Below, one piece after another: positions 31,701-45,100 of a DNA stretch of 64,000 bases. A program made the translations under genes and the position numbers. The stretch comes from Melitaea cinxia (Eukaryota; Arthropoda; Insecta; Lepidoptera; Nymphalidae): NCBI RefSeq assembly GCF_905220565.1, contig NC_059399.1, forward strand, positions 13,072,501 to 13,136,500, in the 5' to 3' direction. Positions within the stretch are counted from its first letter, which is position 1, and each line of letters begins with the position of its first letter. Below the pieces are notes generated by a model. The model was not told the DNA's origin. It saw only the letters and a list, made by a program, of their open reading frames with translations, and did not search any database.

Positions 31701-32902
31701 AGCCGATGCCGCAACTCGTTTGACGTTTGAAATTACTCGTCGGTTATTTATACATCTTACAAAAATATACATTTATAAGCATGCCACTACTAACATTTAA
31801 AATATATTTTCATGAGAGGTTGTAGAGGTGTGTGTCAATTTCATCAGGAAATAATTGAGGTTGTAGAATTTACATTACAAATTACAGACGATAATTTATA
31901 TAGAAAAATAAAGAGTATTAAATTTTTATTAAATCTATATTAACTATAAATATATTCTCAATTTTAATATGTAGATATAGTAAGTTAGGCAGTCGAAGAC
32001 AAGATTTCAAAGTGTGACTTGAAATTTCATCGTCGTACGGCGACAAACAATTAGCGTCTTAACTTATTTCTTTTTATTAATAAAACATCTTATAGATAGA
32101 ATTTTACGAATTTTTACTGTTCGTTCACAATTCACCGTAGACTCCGTAGTGACATAACAACAATGGAAGAATCAACACTAGAAGCCCAATTTTAATATAA
32201 TTATAACATAAAACAATGTATATTTATATAGTAATACGATAGTTCAATTCGTAATCACCTCAAGACGCGGTCACTTTACGAGTATATGGACCTGTCCTCT
32301 ACGTAAACGTCGTCCTCACAGAGGAAAAAGCATTACGAAAAGAAATCCATCAGCAAAAAGGATGATGGAATAGAAATCAATATACAAACTTCAACACAGT
32401 CTAATCTATAAATAACTCATCAAAATGGATACAAAATGCATAAAATAGTGGAAGATATATCGGGAATGCATTCAAAGGCTATCCGTCATCTTACAAATAC
32501 ATGTATTTATATCAAACTTATAAAAATGTACTTAACAAATACTTAATAGAATACATGTAGTATTTCGCTAGTAATAAAACGAGTCTTAAGACTACAGCGA
32601 CCGTGGCACTAGACGAGTCCCCGGCGCTCGGGCGCGGGCGGCGCGGGCGGCGCGAAGAACCGTCATTGCGGCGTGTCGCGCGCCGCGCTCCAGCGGTCGA
32701 ACTCGATGCCGGAGTCGGGCGACACGCCGCAGCGCGCGCACGCGCCCGCCGCGCAGCCGCACGCCGCGCCCGCCGGCGCCGGCCGCACGCCCAGCTGCTG
32801 CAGCACCTGCCCAACACCACTGCAGCGCGTTACGTACCCGCTTACTGCGCGGCCTAGCCTACGCGCGGCTGTGCTGTCATACGTCCTGCGGGCGGCGACG
32901 TA
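28725..32902. other. Convergent 3' intergenic region with long putative UTRs
   Basis: AT-rich, with no supported coding exon and, apart from the segment at 30,685, none of the repeat families abundant elsewhere. It must contain the 3' UTRs and polyadenylation sites of canoe (plus) and Mkp3 (minus). A clear plus-strand AATAAA is at 30755-30760. Several TTTATT sites could serve the minus strand (for example near 32,072), but I cannot choose among them. Confidence 0.6.
30685..30780 (+). repeat. Retrotransposon 3' tail with AATAAA
   Basis: GGTTGGCTGGTAGAGAATGC, TTTTAGCATTAAGCCCGCC and GTGCAATAAAGTATTAATTA form the typical end of a lepidopteran non-LTR element. It includes a small hairpin (AATGCTTTTAGCATT) and the polyadenylation signal AATAAA (30755-30760). 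Confidence 0.65.
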
Positions 32903-33177
32903 TCACACCACAGCGCGCGGCGCGCGGGGCGCGGGGCGAACCTTGGCGAGGCTGGCGCTGTGCTCGTGCAGGCCGAGGTCGCGCTCGAAGGAGTGCAGCT
33001 GGCGCATGAAGTGGAAGTTGGGCGCGATGTCGGTCTTGCGGCTGCGCACCAGCTCGAAGGCGTCGCGCAGGCACAGGCGGTGGCGCTGCATGAGGTAGGC
33101 GAGCGTCACCGTCACCGAGCGCGACACGCCCGCCACGCAGTGCACCAGCACGCCGCAGCGCGCCGACATCGCCTCCT
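32903..33177 (-). CDS. Mkp3: Mkp3 exon 5: active-site P-loop and C-terminus
   Basis: Encodes EEAMSARCGVLVHCVAGVSR and RSVTVTLAYLMQRHRL, with the HCxxGxxR active site, then the conserved KTDIAPNFHFMRQLHSFERD. The last 20 or so residues (LAKVRPAPRAPRAVV) are not conserved. TGA lies at 32905-32903. The exon is GC-rich, and plus-strand frames over it are shadows. The 389-bp intron before it is roughly half occupied by a GAAGTCGG repeat fragment. Confidence 0.95.
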
Positions 33178-36100
33178 CTGTTGGCACACCGTACGGACCC
33201 TCGTCCATTTTATTGTGAAACCGATAATTGTATGCGAACAAACGAAAAAAAAAATACTATTTTATTTACTAAAAATAACTCAAAAAGTACTCATTAAATC
33301 TCAATCAAATTTAAATGAGACCACATGATGAGCACGACCTTTCGTTTGAAAAAAGAGTCTTCGAAATCGATACACCACTACAAATAAAAATAAAATACAG
33401 TCGAATTGAGAACCTCCTCCTTGTTGAAGTCGGTTAAAAATATTGTATAGCGACAAGTTATATTTTGGTATTCAAATATATTTTATTCTAGTAGGTAGGA
33501 GTCATAGATGAGATAAATCTAAAAATCAATAATTGTAATAAAAAATATATATGTATGTAATCTAACCTATAAATCGTATGGCTTGCGGGAAATGCACGGC
33601 GAGGTTCTGACTCCAGTGGTCGGCGATGGGGATCTTCAAGTAGTTGATGCCGCAGCCCTCCGCCTCGAAAGTGTTCGGCAGGTCCGGCGTCACGTTCAAA
33701 ACGTACTGCAACATTAGTTATTCATAACAACATTTGTTTAAGACTTAAGTTTAATTAAAGGAATCTTTATTAAAATTTAAATAACCTCGGGTGTGTATCT
33801 GCTATAATTTGTTGTGTATTGTAATATGCTACAAGAATTTCAGTCACATTTTATATATTTAATAATGAATTTTAAAATTAAATTTTAACTAATCGATGGT
33901 TTATCAACAATAATAATACTAGAATAAACTGTAAACTGTACCTTTATATTGTGTCGGGCGAGCGCGTTGCAGTCTTCACTGTTGGTGGAGTTACCCAGGT
34001 AGAGATTGGGGAGAATCTCGATGGGGAACTCCTGGTGCACGTGGGTATGCGCGTCTTCGCACTCTGATGACGAACCCGACGAGAGGGCATCGTCACAGCC
34101 TGAGCCGGATATGCGGAGCGACCTGGAAATAATATCATCACGTCGTAAGTTAGTTGATGAGACAACCAAAAACTTTAAATAATTATTTTGATACTTTATT
34201 GTGTTCAATGACTAAGATTCTAAGTAATTTACTCTGTTTACCTAGTTGTGTCATGGCAATATTTCCTCTATTGATCAGTGATAAGACCAATTTTGAACTT
34301 TTTTATTTTAGAATATTGTTATTTTGTTTAATTTAATTCTAAATGTGCCATAAAGTATTCAATAAATAAATATACAATGATGATATATATATATGCGATT
34401 GAGGTGCTGTGTGGCTACGGCACTAAAGAATTTAGCCACCCCCTCTCTTCCCGTGGGTGTCGTAAAAGGCGACTAAGGGATAACAAGGTTCCACAACCAT
34501 CTTGGAACTTAAGAAGCCGACCGATGGCGGGATAACCATCCAACTGCTGGCTTTGAAATACACAGGCCGAAGACGGGCAGCAGCGTCTTCGGTGCGACAA
34601 AGCCAGTACTGCGGTCACCAACCCGCCTGCCCAGCGTGGTGACTATGGGCAAAACACATGAGTTCACGTTATTTTTGGCGTAAACTTATGGAGGCCTATG
34701 TCCAGCAGTGGACTGTATAGGCTGTAATGATGATATATATATAAAAATTACGATAAATAACCGATTCAAAAACCTTTATTCAATGGTATTAACGACTTAA
34801 TAAGACCCTTAACATAGGTATGTTACTTACAGAGGTGGAATGAGTTATTCTATTATAAACATTATTTACATTTGAAATATGTATTTTAATGTACAAAAAT
34901 AGACTGACAAAATTCCAACTAAATAGAGGAAATCACAATTATATATTGGTAGAAGTTATATTATATATATAGCCAAATAGTTTTAAAAAATAGGTTATAG
35001 TTTTAATAAAAAATAAATAAAAAATTTAAAAAAAAACCGGCACAATTAAAAAGTAAAAAATAATTAAAGAAACTCAATCATAAAGTACCTAAGTATGATC
35101 GAGTATTAATAATTCTAAAAACAAAAACATCGCGTTGGGGACCACTCCTACTTATTTATTACCTACTGTTTATTTTTTCATTAGTATCACATGCCTACCT
35201 AAGTCTTTTACCCGAGCCTTATTATTTGGGCAGACGTCGTTTCCGAACGGTCATATCCGAAATGCAATATCTTGAAGTAATTCTACAAAAGTTTTCGTTT
35301 CATAATTTTATTTTTAAATTCATCTATGTTTCTTAGTTGAGTTAGGTTAGTTTAGACTATTTGTCATTGAATTGTTAGGTTTGGAGGACGGACGGACAGA
35401 CAGACAGACAGACACGTCAAACTTATAACACCCCTCTTTAAAAAAAGGGGGTTAAAAATAGGTATAGTTTGGCGTATAAATGGCGTGAACTCATGTGTTT
35501 TGCCCATAGTCACCGCGCTGGGCAGACGGGTTGGTGACAGCAGGGCTGGCTTTGTCGAACCGAAGACGCTGCTGCCCGTCTTTGGCCTGTGTATTTCAAA
35601 GCCAGCAGTTGAATGGTTATCCCGCCATCGGTCGGCTTTTTAAGTTCCAAGTCGGCAGTGGAACTGTGTTATCCCTTAGTCGCCTCTTACGACACCCGCG
35701 GGAAGAGAGGTGGTGGCTATATTCTAACTACTGTAACCACACAGCGTAAGACCCTAATACACAACATCTCAATTATACCGTGATGTTAATGTGTAGCTTT
35801 TACTTGTTCCAATAATATTTTCTACATACAGAAAGACTGCTGTTTTAGTCAAGCATTAATATATTGTTATTATATTTCATAACCTTGTAACTAAAACTGC
35901 CGTTTTTTACTTGAACGGTTGCGTGTATTTAAATGAACCTATTAAATTTATTATTCATTACAAATTAACATTTTAACGTAAAGTATAAAAAAATATTGTA
36001 TTTATTTATATACCTGTTATAGACATATATATGATATAGGTAATTAACGCAAGTCTATATTACGTTTATATTTATTTTAATGGGTAGTATAGTGTTATAA

Positions 36101-39100
36101 CAAAGTATGAGGTATTAATGTATAGGCGGAGTTGGGAGCGAGCCGCTGCCGCAGAGCGGCGCGCGGTGCGAACCCGGGCAAGGGCCGTATCGATCGCGGC
36201 TGCGGACCTCAATGGGGGAGGAGGCTGGGGCTCACCATTCACCTGCCCCCGCGGATCAATGGCCGCCCACACACCGTGTCCTTACTCTACCACCCCGCCG
36301 TTTCCCTCGCTCCACTCGAACCCGTGCGACGCCAACGCGTCTACTCCCACGCGATACTTTCCCGGATTCGCTCTCTCAACACTCTCTGCCATTCACTTGT
36401 CCTTATTGAAAACAATCATGATGCTAGAACACGGGAACGCACTAAAAACCCTGTCGATCGTAAACGATTAACAATGCGAAAGAAGTAGATTTAGCGAAAC
36501 GAAATCCTCTCATATTTTGTATCATTTTGATAAAAAAAGAATAAGATATGGTACATCATTTAAAAGTTACTGCCGAGTTTCTGGTCGATTCTTCTCAGCA
36601 GAATCTACATTCCGTATCGGTAGTAGTTTCAGTTTTAACTAAAATTAATAAATGTAAAATATAATTTTAATTTCTAAAATGAAGATACAAAGTGCTTTTG
36701 AAGCCTACTTGAATAAAGTAATTTTTAATTTTGATTAAACTATACTCCTATATAAAATAATTGTGTTTGCTCGCAAACGAAAAAAAAAACCGACTTCAAT
36801 TACATCAACGAGTAATACAACGTAGATCGAAGAAAAAATAGTCAAGTAACTACGCGTTATCAAAGATTACTCAAAAAGTTGTTATCAAATCTCGATGAAA
36901 TGTGACCACATGATAAACGTCCGATTCCGATTAAATTAAAAATTATCAAAATCGGTACACCCAGTAAAAAGTTATTGCGGATTTTCGAGAGTTTCCCTCG
37001 ATTTCTCTGAGATCCCATCATCAGATCCTGGTTTCCTTAACATGATACTAAACTAGGGATATTCTCTTTCTAACAAAAAAAGAATTATTCAAATCGGTCC
37101 ATCCAGTAGAAAGTTATGCGGTATAATACAACGTAGGTCGACGAAAAAAGCGTCAAGTAAAAACGCATTATTGGATATAACTCGAAAAGTAGTTGTTAGA
37201 AAAATTTGTCGAAATCGGTCCACACGGTCCAAAGTTCTGATGTAACATACATTTAAAAAAAAATACAGTCGAATTGAGAACCTCCTCCTTTTTTTAGAGG
37301 TCGGTTAAAAAAAAGAATAACAGGGTCGAAAATTCGTAATATTTAGGTATGTAATTTCGGTTTAAAGAGATTTTTTCGTTTTCAAGAACTTTTACAATAC
37401 ACTTATAATAATTATTTATTATATTTACATTAAAAACAAACAAAACAAACCTTAATTTTACCTTATAATTAGTTACCAGTATTTCGATAAAGAGTTTCGG
37501 TTAGAATATTTACTAAAGAAAACGTGATTTGAGAGAATGTTGGCGTTGGCGAGTAGGCACATAGTGGCGTTAAAGGTTCGCGTAGGCCGCGCGTGGGCGA
37601 GCCCCGACACGTCCATTCAGGGGAGCTCGCCCCCGCAACGAGCCGTTCTGATCTGATAATGACAACAGAGTTATTTCGTTTGATTTTAATGTGGGTGTAC
37701 GGGCTCACCTGTTTATTTATCAGTAAGACGATTTATTTATTAATAGTTCTTTTTTCTGAGAATTCATTTTAAATCACTCCTATAGTTAATTTGTTTTATG
37801 CAAATAATTTAGTTCTATCGGTGCTCTTTCGAAAGGAAAACGGACGACGCAGAAAAAAATGCTAAGAAACATTTAAAATTTTAAACCTATGCATAAAAGT
37901 ATATATTTATTTACTACCTATATGATTTATTTAGAAAGTACAGTAACGGTAAAGTAACAGTAAGTACAGTAGTAAAAGAAATAGCCCAGGTGCATCTTAT
38001 CCTATAGAGGTGAGCGAAAATTATCCCAAGTAAACCAAACAGACTTCTAGACACTAGAAACTTTTCTAGTGAATAGAAACGCAACGTTTTGCGAATGAAA
38101 AGCATTATAGTCGAATAAAGTCTAACGTCTCACGTCTAATATGTTATACATATTTTTTACAATAAGAAAATGATTACTTCATACGAATCCAATTTGTATT
38201 TGAATGAAGGCGAGCGCGGGGCCACCGGAAGCCGTGACATGGCCAGTCGTGTTATTAATGAACGAGCTCTATATAAGCGTCGTCGGTACCACGTATAAGG
38301 CGGCCGATAATGGAGTACGTGTGAAATGACGGCAGTGTGTGCGAGTTAGAAATTGTTATAGCGAGCCGGTTAATATTGTGTAGTTTACGGGTGCGTGTGG
38401 GCGTGCTGTTGCGTGTGCTGCGCCGGCGCAGGAATGCGGACCGCCGACCCGCCTCTGCCAATGACCGCCTGGAAGGGACGCTTTTTTAATGCCTAGCCTA
38501 CTCGTTTTCATCCTAAGCCAGGATTAACGAGCTAGACTGACCGAACAAAGACCTTTGCTAATGGCAAAGGCCATTCACAGAGTTGAATTCTGAATTGATT
38601 ATATGTTCTTTTTACTTACATAAGTAAATGCTTTTGAATTATAATATAAATTTTCTCACGTTTGCTTCATTATTACAAATTAAAGATTGCATACATATTA
38701 TACTCATTTAAACTATTCTTCTAGTTAAGACTATGTAATGCGATGTCTTTAATAATATTATTATAAAACAAAAGAATCAGTGTTGAGGCATCACAGTGGA
38801 ACTTATAAAACGAAGCTATAACTTTATGCGTCTACGCGGATAGAGCAACGCAAGTGGTACAGAGTTTTAATACAATAATAGATATACTTATATAAAATCT
38901 GTATTACCTACCTAACGTCCGGTTCGCATACACATACAATTAAACGTTTTTGATAACGATAAGGCAAATAACACAACCTACACTATTGTAATATTTTACA
39001 ATAACTTATAATTCAGTTTTGAAGTAGGTTTTTTTATTTGTATTTACATATCATAAATGTCATACAACTCACATCTATATTAAAATTGTTTCTATGAGAA

Positions 39101-42100
39101 TAAATAAGTTTTAATTTTTGAAACTTATACCTCAAAATACGCAACGACAGTTAATAAGGTACCGTCTAAATTAAATAATAATAACGCTTCACAATCAACG
39201 GCCTCCAGTAGGATTTGCTCCGGTGTCGGGGGCCCGGAAACACACATGTAGGTTTTATATACATGTAGGATTCACGCTGGTCACTATTGTCACTATTGTC
39301 AGTTGATGTAAAATATAAAAAAAAACGCCTTATTGATGAAGTATTCTTTATGCGTAAGGATTCATATGGCTGGCTAACTAAAAAGCAAAAAATAAAACAC
39401 TTGAATTTTTGGTAATCATTGAATCGTTGTAAAGTTATTTTAAAACTGATATATTCTAAGAAATTAATTGAAATCGAATGATATCGAGGACAATTTTGTT
39501 AAAAAAAGTCGTACCCTAGGGTAAAAAAAAAAAATCCTACCCTAAGGCCGGAAAAATGGGTGATTTATTGTTCACTGAGATTTTAATGCTGAGTTGTGTA
39601 TATTTTACTCGTTATTAGATACTTCTAAATATCTTTTTCCCATTAAGAGCCATTTCACAAAAATCGGTAACAATCCGCGAAATTGTAATATTTTGACGTC
39701 GTTAATCTCAGTGTTGGATGCAATAATGTAATTTATATTCTTGAAATATAATAGAGCAACCTTTGTTGTAGTCCATAGTCAGATCAGAATTTTGATTTAT
39801 ATTATGTGTATAAAATTATTAACCTTTTCATCAGCCTCCTCCCTGGGTAAACGGTCGCAATGTATACTTTGAAGTCCTACTTTTCAATAACCTCTACGTT
39901 GAAACCATTTTAAAAAAATATCATAATATGTGGAATATAATTTTGTTGTCCACTATCATAGATTTTTATTCCATTTGTATCTCTATTAAACGATAAAAAA
40001 AATTTAAAGTTACGAATATTTTCCAAATAAGTACAATTTTAAAAGCGATATTTCTCTTAGAAAACTAAGAAATTTTAACGAACTATCTTCATCAAAGTAA
40101 ACTTACATCATTAAGGAATACAAAAAAAATAATTAAAAGATGTAATTATTTTTAATACATTTTATATTAAATAATAAAAAGATAGTATATATTGCCACGC
40201 ATCAAGCCCGGTAAATCAGTCGAGCGCTAGCGCTCTTAGAGGTAAGGTCCACGCCAAATTCTGCGCAGCCGTCTCTGTCGCTCACACGCGCCAAGCGCCT
40301 ATTGTTATAGCGGATAAAACGCATTTGATACTTTCATAATAAAATATAAATAAAATAAACATATTACGAAAATGACTGTAAAATAATATAATGATAATTT
40401 CTGTAAACAAATGTATAATTTAATTTTCTTTTCTCACACTATCAATAGAAATAGGCATTTCAATCTGTTTGTCTTGTTATTTGTTAATTAATATGTTTGT
40501 CGGTGTCGATGTCATTAAATGCTTTTTTATTCATATCGTAAATATTAGATTCATTCGTAAACTGAAAAAAACTAAATCAATTTAAAAAAATTGTTTCATA
40601 AAATTGATTTTCTTATTTTATTTTAAATTTATTGACTGTTGTTATATAACATACTTGAAATTTTTAACAAATTAATTATGTAAAAAACATTTTATACCAT
40701 AGTTATAATTTTTATTATACATCAGAAAATGATCACGATGGTCTTTTGGTTGTCACACTATACGTACTAGCACAAAGATCGCGCGGCTCGTACGACTCGC
40801 GCGATGCGACCAAATTTACCTAAACTTGCAGAGCGTAAAATTGTGAAATGGCTCTTAAAGCAGCGTTTTTGTAGGTCTACCTCTATAAAAATAAATAAAA
40901 TTGGAGTGTCTGTTTGTAATATTAAAATAGCCGATTTTTACTAAATGCATATGGATGTATACACGGTACCCAGAAACGGCTATACTGATTTTGACTGGAT
41001 CACTGGCAGATAGCTGATGTAATAAGGAGTAACTGAGGCTATTTCTATTTTTGAAATTTATTTATTTAGTAACTCTGCGAACTGAACATTTTTTTTAATT
41101 CCACGCAGATGAAGTCGCGGGCACAGCTAGTGTTTATATAAAGCTTGTATTTTAAGTATTTATATTATACAACAAATAATAGTTATAGTAGGAGTTGTTA
41201 ACAGTTATTAACTGTAAAAAAGTGCAAAAGTAAGGTAGGTAGCTATTTTTTAAGTAATCAAAAATTGAGCATGTAGTAATTAGTAGATACCACAAAAAAA
41301 CTATAAAATAAAAACTTTTTAACAAAAAAATTAAACCTTCGAAAAAACTGAAAAGCAAAACATAATAAAACTTTTTTTTTAACAACAAGTTCTTAAGCCT
41401 GTGTGTAACTAAGTAATTTTGAGTCGACGCCAAACAATCAATGAACGACGATCACTACGACTAAGTAAGTGCTTAGTAGTTTACATAAGTTTTAGTACTT
41501 AAATTTAAATTACCTTAAAATTTTGGCCTTTATTTTTACCAATATTACATTTTGATATTGTTAGGGTGCGTTCATACGTGAGATATTTAAGGGGGGAGGG
41601 GGTCGAGTCAAATCGTTACTCTCGTTATTTTTTATTTAATAATGTATGTAAAATTGAAAAATATTATTCATATTTTATCATTATTATTTTTTAATTATTT
41701 TTTTATTTTTGATTTTTTTTTATTTATTTATATTTTTTATGATTGTCGGTAAAAAAAATACTATTCATATTTTATAAATAATGATTTCCAAGAAACACAA
41801 TTTACTACAAATTCCGAGCTAAGCTCGGTCACCCAGGTCCTATATTTTAAAAAGAATAAATTTCCTGTTTCGAATAAAAATTAAAACGTTCGCAAGAAAT
41901 AAATGATCTGATGTTTACAACCAGCTTAACTGTTTTTTACTAGTTTCGCATCTATTGAATGAACTGACCTTGAAGCAATTTGAGCGCTCAATGAAAAACA
42001 ACGTACGGAGTTCGTTCTATGATCAATGGCTATTAAAAACAACATGTACCGGGCCTCTAGCGATGCTTCACGATTTCAACTATGACTAATAATAATTACT

Positions 42101-45100
42101 ATAGTCATTACCTCGCTGCTATCTTTCCATTCAATTAAAATAATATAGATTCACACGATATTTTTCTATATTTTAGTATATTGTTAAACTAACAGCTTTA
42201 TTAATGCCCGTAAAGGTCGAAAATTTAATATAAATAAAAGATAATTGAAATATAAAATTTAATCTACGTATCATTAAAATTCGTCATCACAACGCCGCGC
42301 AGAGTCATTATACATAGCCGTTTTAAAAGCCATCTAATTAAGTAAATTCAATCCAAAACTTTATTAGTTAATATTTCATTTACGCAAATAGAATGCGAAT
42401 TCAATGAGATATTTGTACATTAAAAAAAAAATTATGTATAAATAAAATGGTACCCTATTGATGCAATGATAAAACGTGTCAGAGCGCATTCCTCACATGA
42501 TTGTATCCATTTTTAACCGACTTCCAAAAAAGGAGGAGGTTCTCAATTCGACTGTATTTTTTTTTCTTTTTTTTTTATGTATGTTACATCAGAACTTTTG
42601 CCCGTGTGGACCGATTTCGACAAATTTTGTTTTAATCGAAAGGTGGTGTGTGCCAATTGGTTCCATTTGAATTTATTTTAGATCTAACAACTACTTTTCG
42701 AGTTATATCTAATAATGTGTTTTTACTTGACGCTTTTTTCGTCGACCTACGTTGTATTATACCGCATAACTTTCTACTGGATGTACCGATTTTGATAATT
42801 CTTTTTTTGTTGGAAAGGAGATATCCCTAGTTTGGTACCGTGATAAGGAAACTAGGATCTGATGATGGGATCCCAGAGGAATCGAGGGAAACTCTCGAAA
42901 TTCCGTAATAACTTTTTACTGGGTGTACCGATTTTGATAATTTTTAATTTAATCGAAAGCTAATGTTTATCATGTGGTCACATATAAATTTTATCGAGAT
43001 CTGATAACTACTTTTTGAGTAATCTTTAATAACGCGTAGTTGCTTGACTATTTTTTCGTCGATCTACGTTGTATTAAGTACTTGTCGATGTAATTGAAGT
43101 CGGTTTTTTTTTCGTTTGCGAGCAAACATAATATATCTTCGGTTAGTAGGTTATTATTCTACTTAATTTATATCAAGTAAAACATTAAAATACTTATCTT
43201 AGATTCTCAGATGCCTAGGTACGATTTCAAATTAGTCTCAACTTACAGATATCTACTTCCAACTTGACCGTGTTGATTGTTCTACAATTATGTTGCTGAA
43301 TAACAATATCTTAGTATTATTGTATAACATACATTCAAAATTACCTATGAGTATATCCGATAGGGCCTTGCCAAATCGACGGTAGCTACTAGCTTCAAAT
43401 TAACCATACCTATATTATAATTAGTAGTGATCATTAATTAGTACTTTTGAAGGTTATCGGAATAAAATTTTGATTTTGAACATAAAATGACAGGTTACCA
43501 AAAACAGTATTTTTTTATTATTATTAATTTGAATAAGTATCGGTATAGATATGAAAAACCGAATTTGAACCACAAACGTACGAGTGCACATATAGAGATC
43601 ACGTAAAACTTTATTTAAAAGATGACGACTCTGTTGAATCACATTTCGAGTTATTTATTGGTTCAAGAAATGAATGTGAGATGTGACGATCACGGCCTTT
43701 ATGGACGAATTCGTGAATGGAGTCACGAGAGCTCTACTCTGACGTCAGGCGCCTTCGTGACGTCAAGCCGATAACCTCCGGTGCATAAGATCATTGGGTA
43801 CGTCTCTAGGATACGTGAAGGGGAAAGTATGATTGCATCGCCGACGCTAATTCTCTCTTTTCTAAATACAAACTATCTATCGTAATTATTATTACTTTTT
43901 ATAGATTGCCTGTATGTTTATCTATTTTAACACTCGTTTCGGTAATCAGTAACAGCAATATAAAAGAAAATATTAAATTCAAAACCTGCCAAACGCGTGT
44001 GGGACCCACCAATGAAGAGTTTCATCATAACATTCCTAATCATCAACATCATCATTTCAGCCTATTACAGTCCACTGCTGGACATAGGCCGAAAAATGGC
44101 GTAAACTCGTGTGTTTTGCTCATAGTCGCCACGCTGGACAGGCGGGTTGGTGGCCGCAGGGCACATACCTAATACTACATATTATTCTTAAAATACACTT
44201 CTTGTATAGTACTTATCCGTTCAATTTTTAACTGAACTTTTTTTCATTTTTTCATTTTTATAGTTTACATACATATACTTCAACAGTCACATATGTATGA
44301 CTTCATATTTCTTAACTGTTTCATTTAATTTTAGTATAGGGATTTGGGAATTTAAATATAATTGTAAGAGGCTTTAAAATCCCTTCACCTCTACTCAAGA
44401 GAAATCTACTGCCATTATAACGTGCAATTTTAACTAGCGATCACTCGTGACATTGTCCGCTTCAGATTTTCATATTCATTCACTTTATTTATTTATTTAC
44501 ACTTTATTGTACACTACAAATACATTACAAACAAAGCATAACTAAATACTTTAATTTGTAGTCTAAGTTTTTTCTTTGTTTCAAGACAAATGATACTAGC
44601 GGTTTTGTCGTTAAATGTATTACATCAACAGGCAAACCGACACTACTTTTGTATTTATAGTAATAATGTGTTAAAACTACTACAAACAAAACAATAGTTT
44701 AATTACAATATTGATAATAATGCTTTTAACCGATATTGGCCGATATCGTAAATGACATCCACAATTTTAAATATCATTTGTTTGATAAATATATTATAGG
44801 TATTATAGTTAGTTTTAATACGGTTTGACATTTAAAATATAGTCTTCTACATTCCTTTTATATTTGGACAACCAACTCTCGGATTTGTGTAATACTTACA
44901 CTAGGCGGGGCTGGCGATGGCGTAACAGTTCCTAATATCATTTATAATTTGGCATATTGCTATTTATAAATAAAACTAGCTGACCTGGCGAACTTCGTAC
45001 CGCGTTATTTTTTTTTTCATAAATATAATAATAACTTATATCAAAATAAAATATATCCTATCTTTCAAGTTGGATCAAACTGCACACGGTGTGCGAATTT

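Noticed and set aside
36118..36488. Overlapping 117- and 118-codon frames as a gene
   Set aside because: Two frames are open over the same GC-rich, pyrimidine-rich DNA, as expected from composition. Neither looks like a protein family.
38255..38461. Minus-strand frame starting MAEAGRRSAF as an alternative first exon of Mkp3
   Set aside because: The available GT donor would end in phase 1, but exon 3 at 34122 needs phase 2, and there is no similarity.
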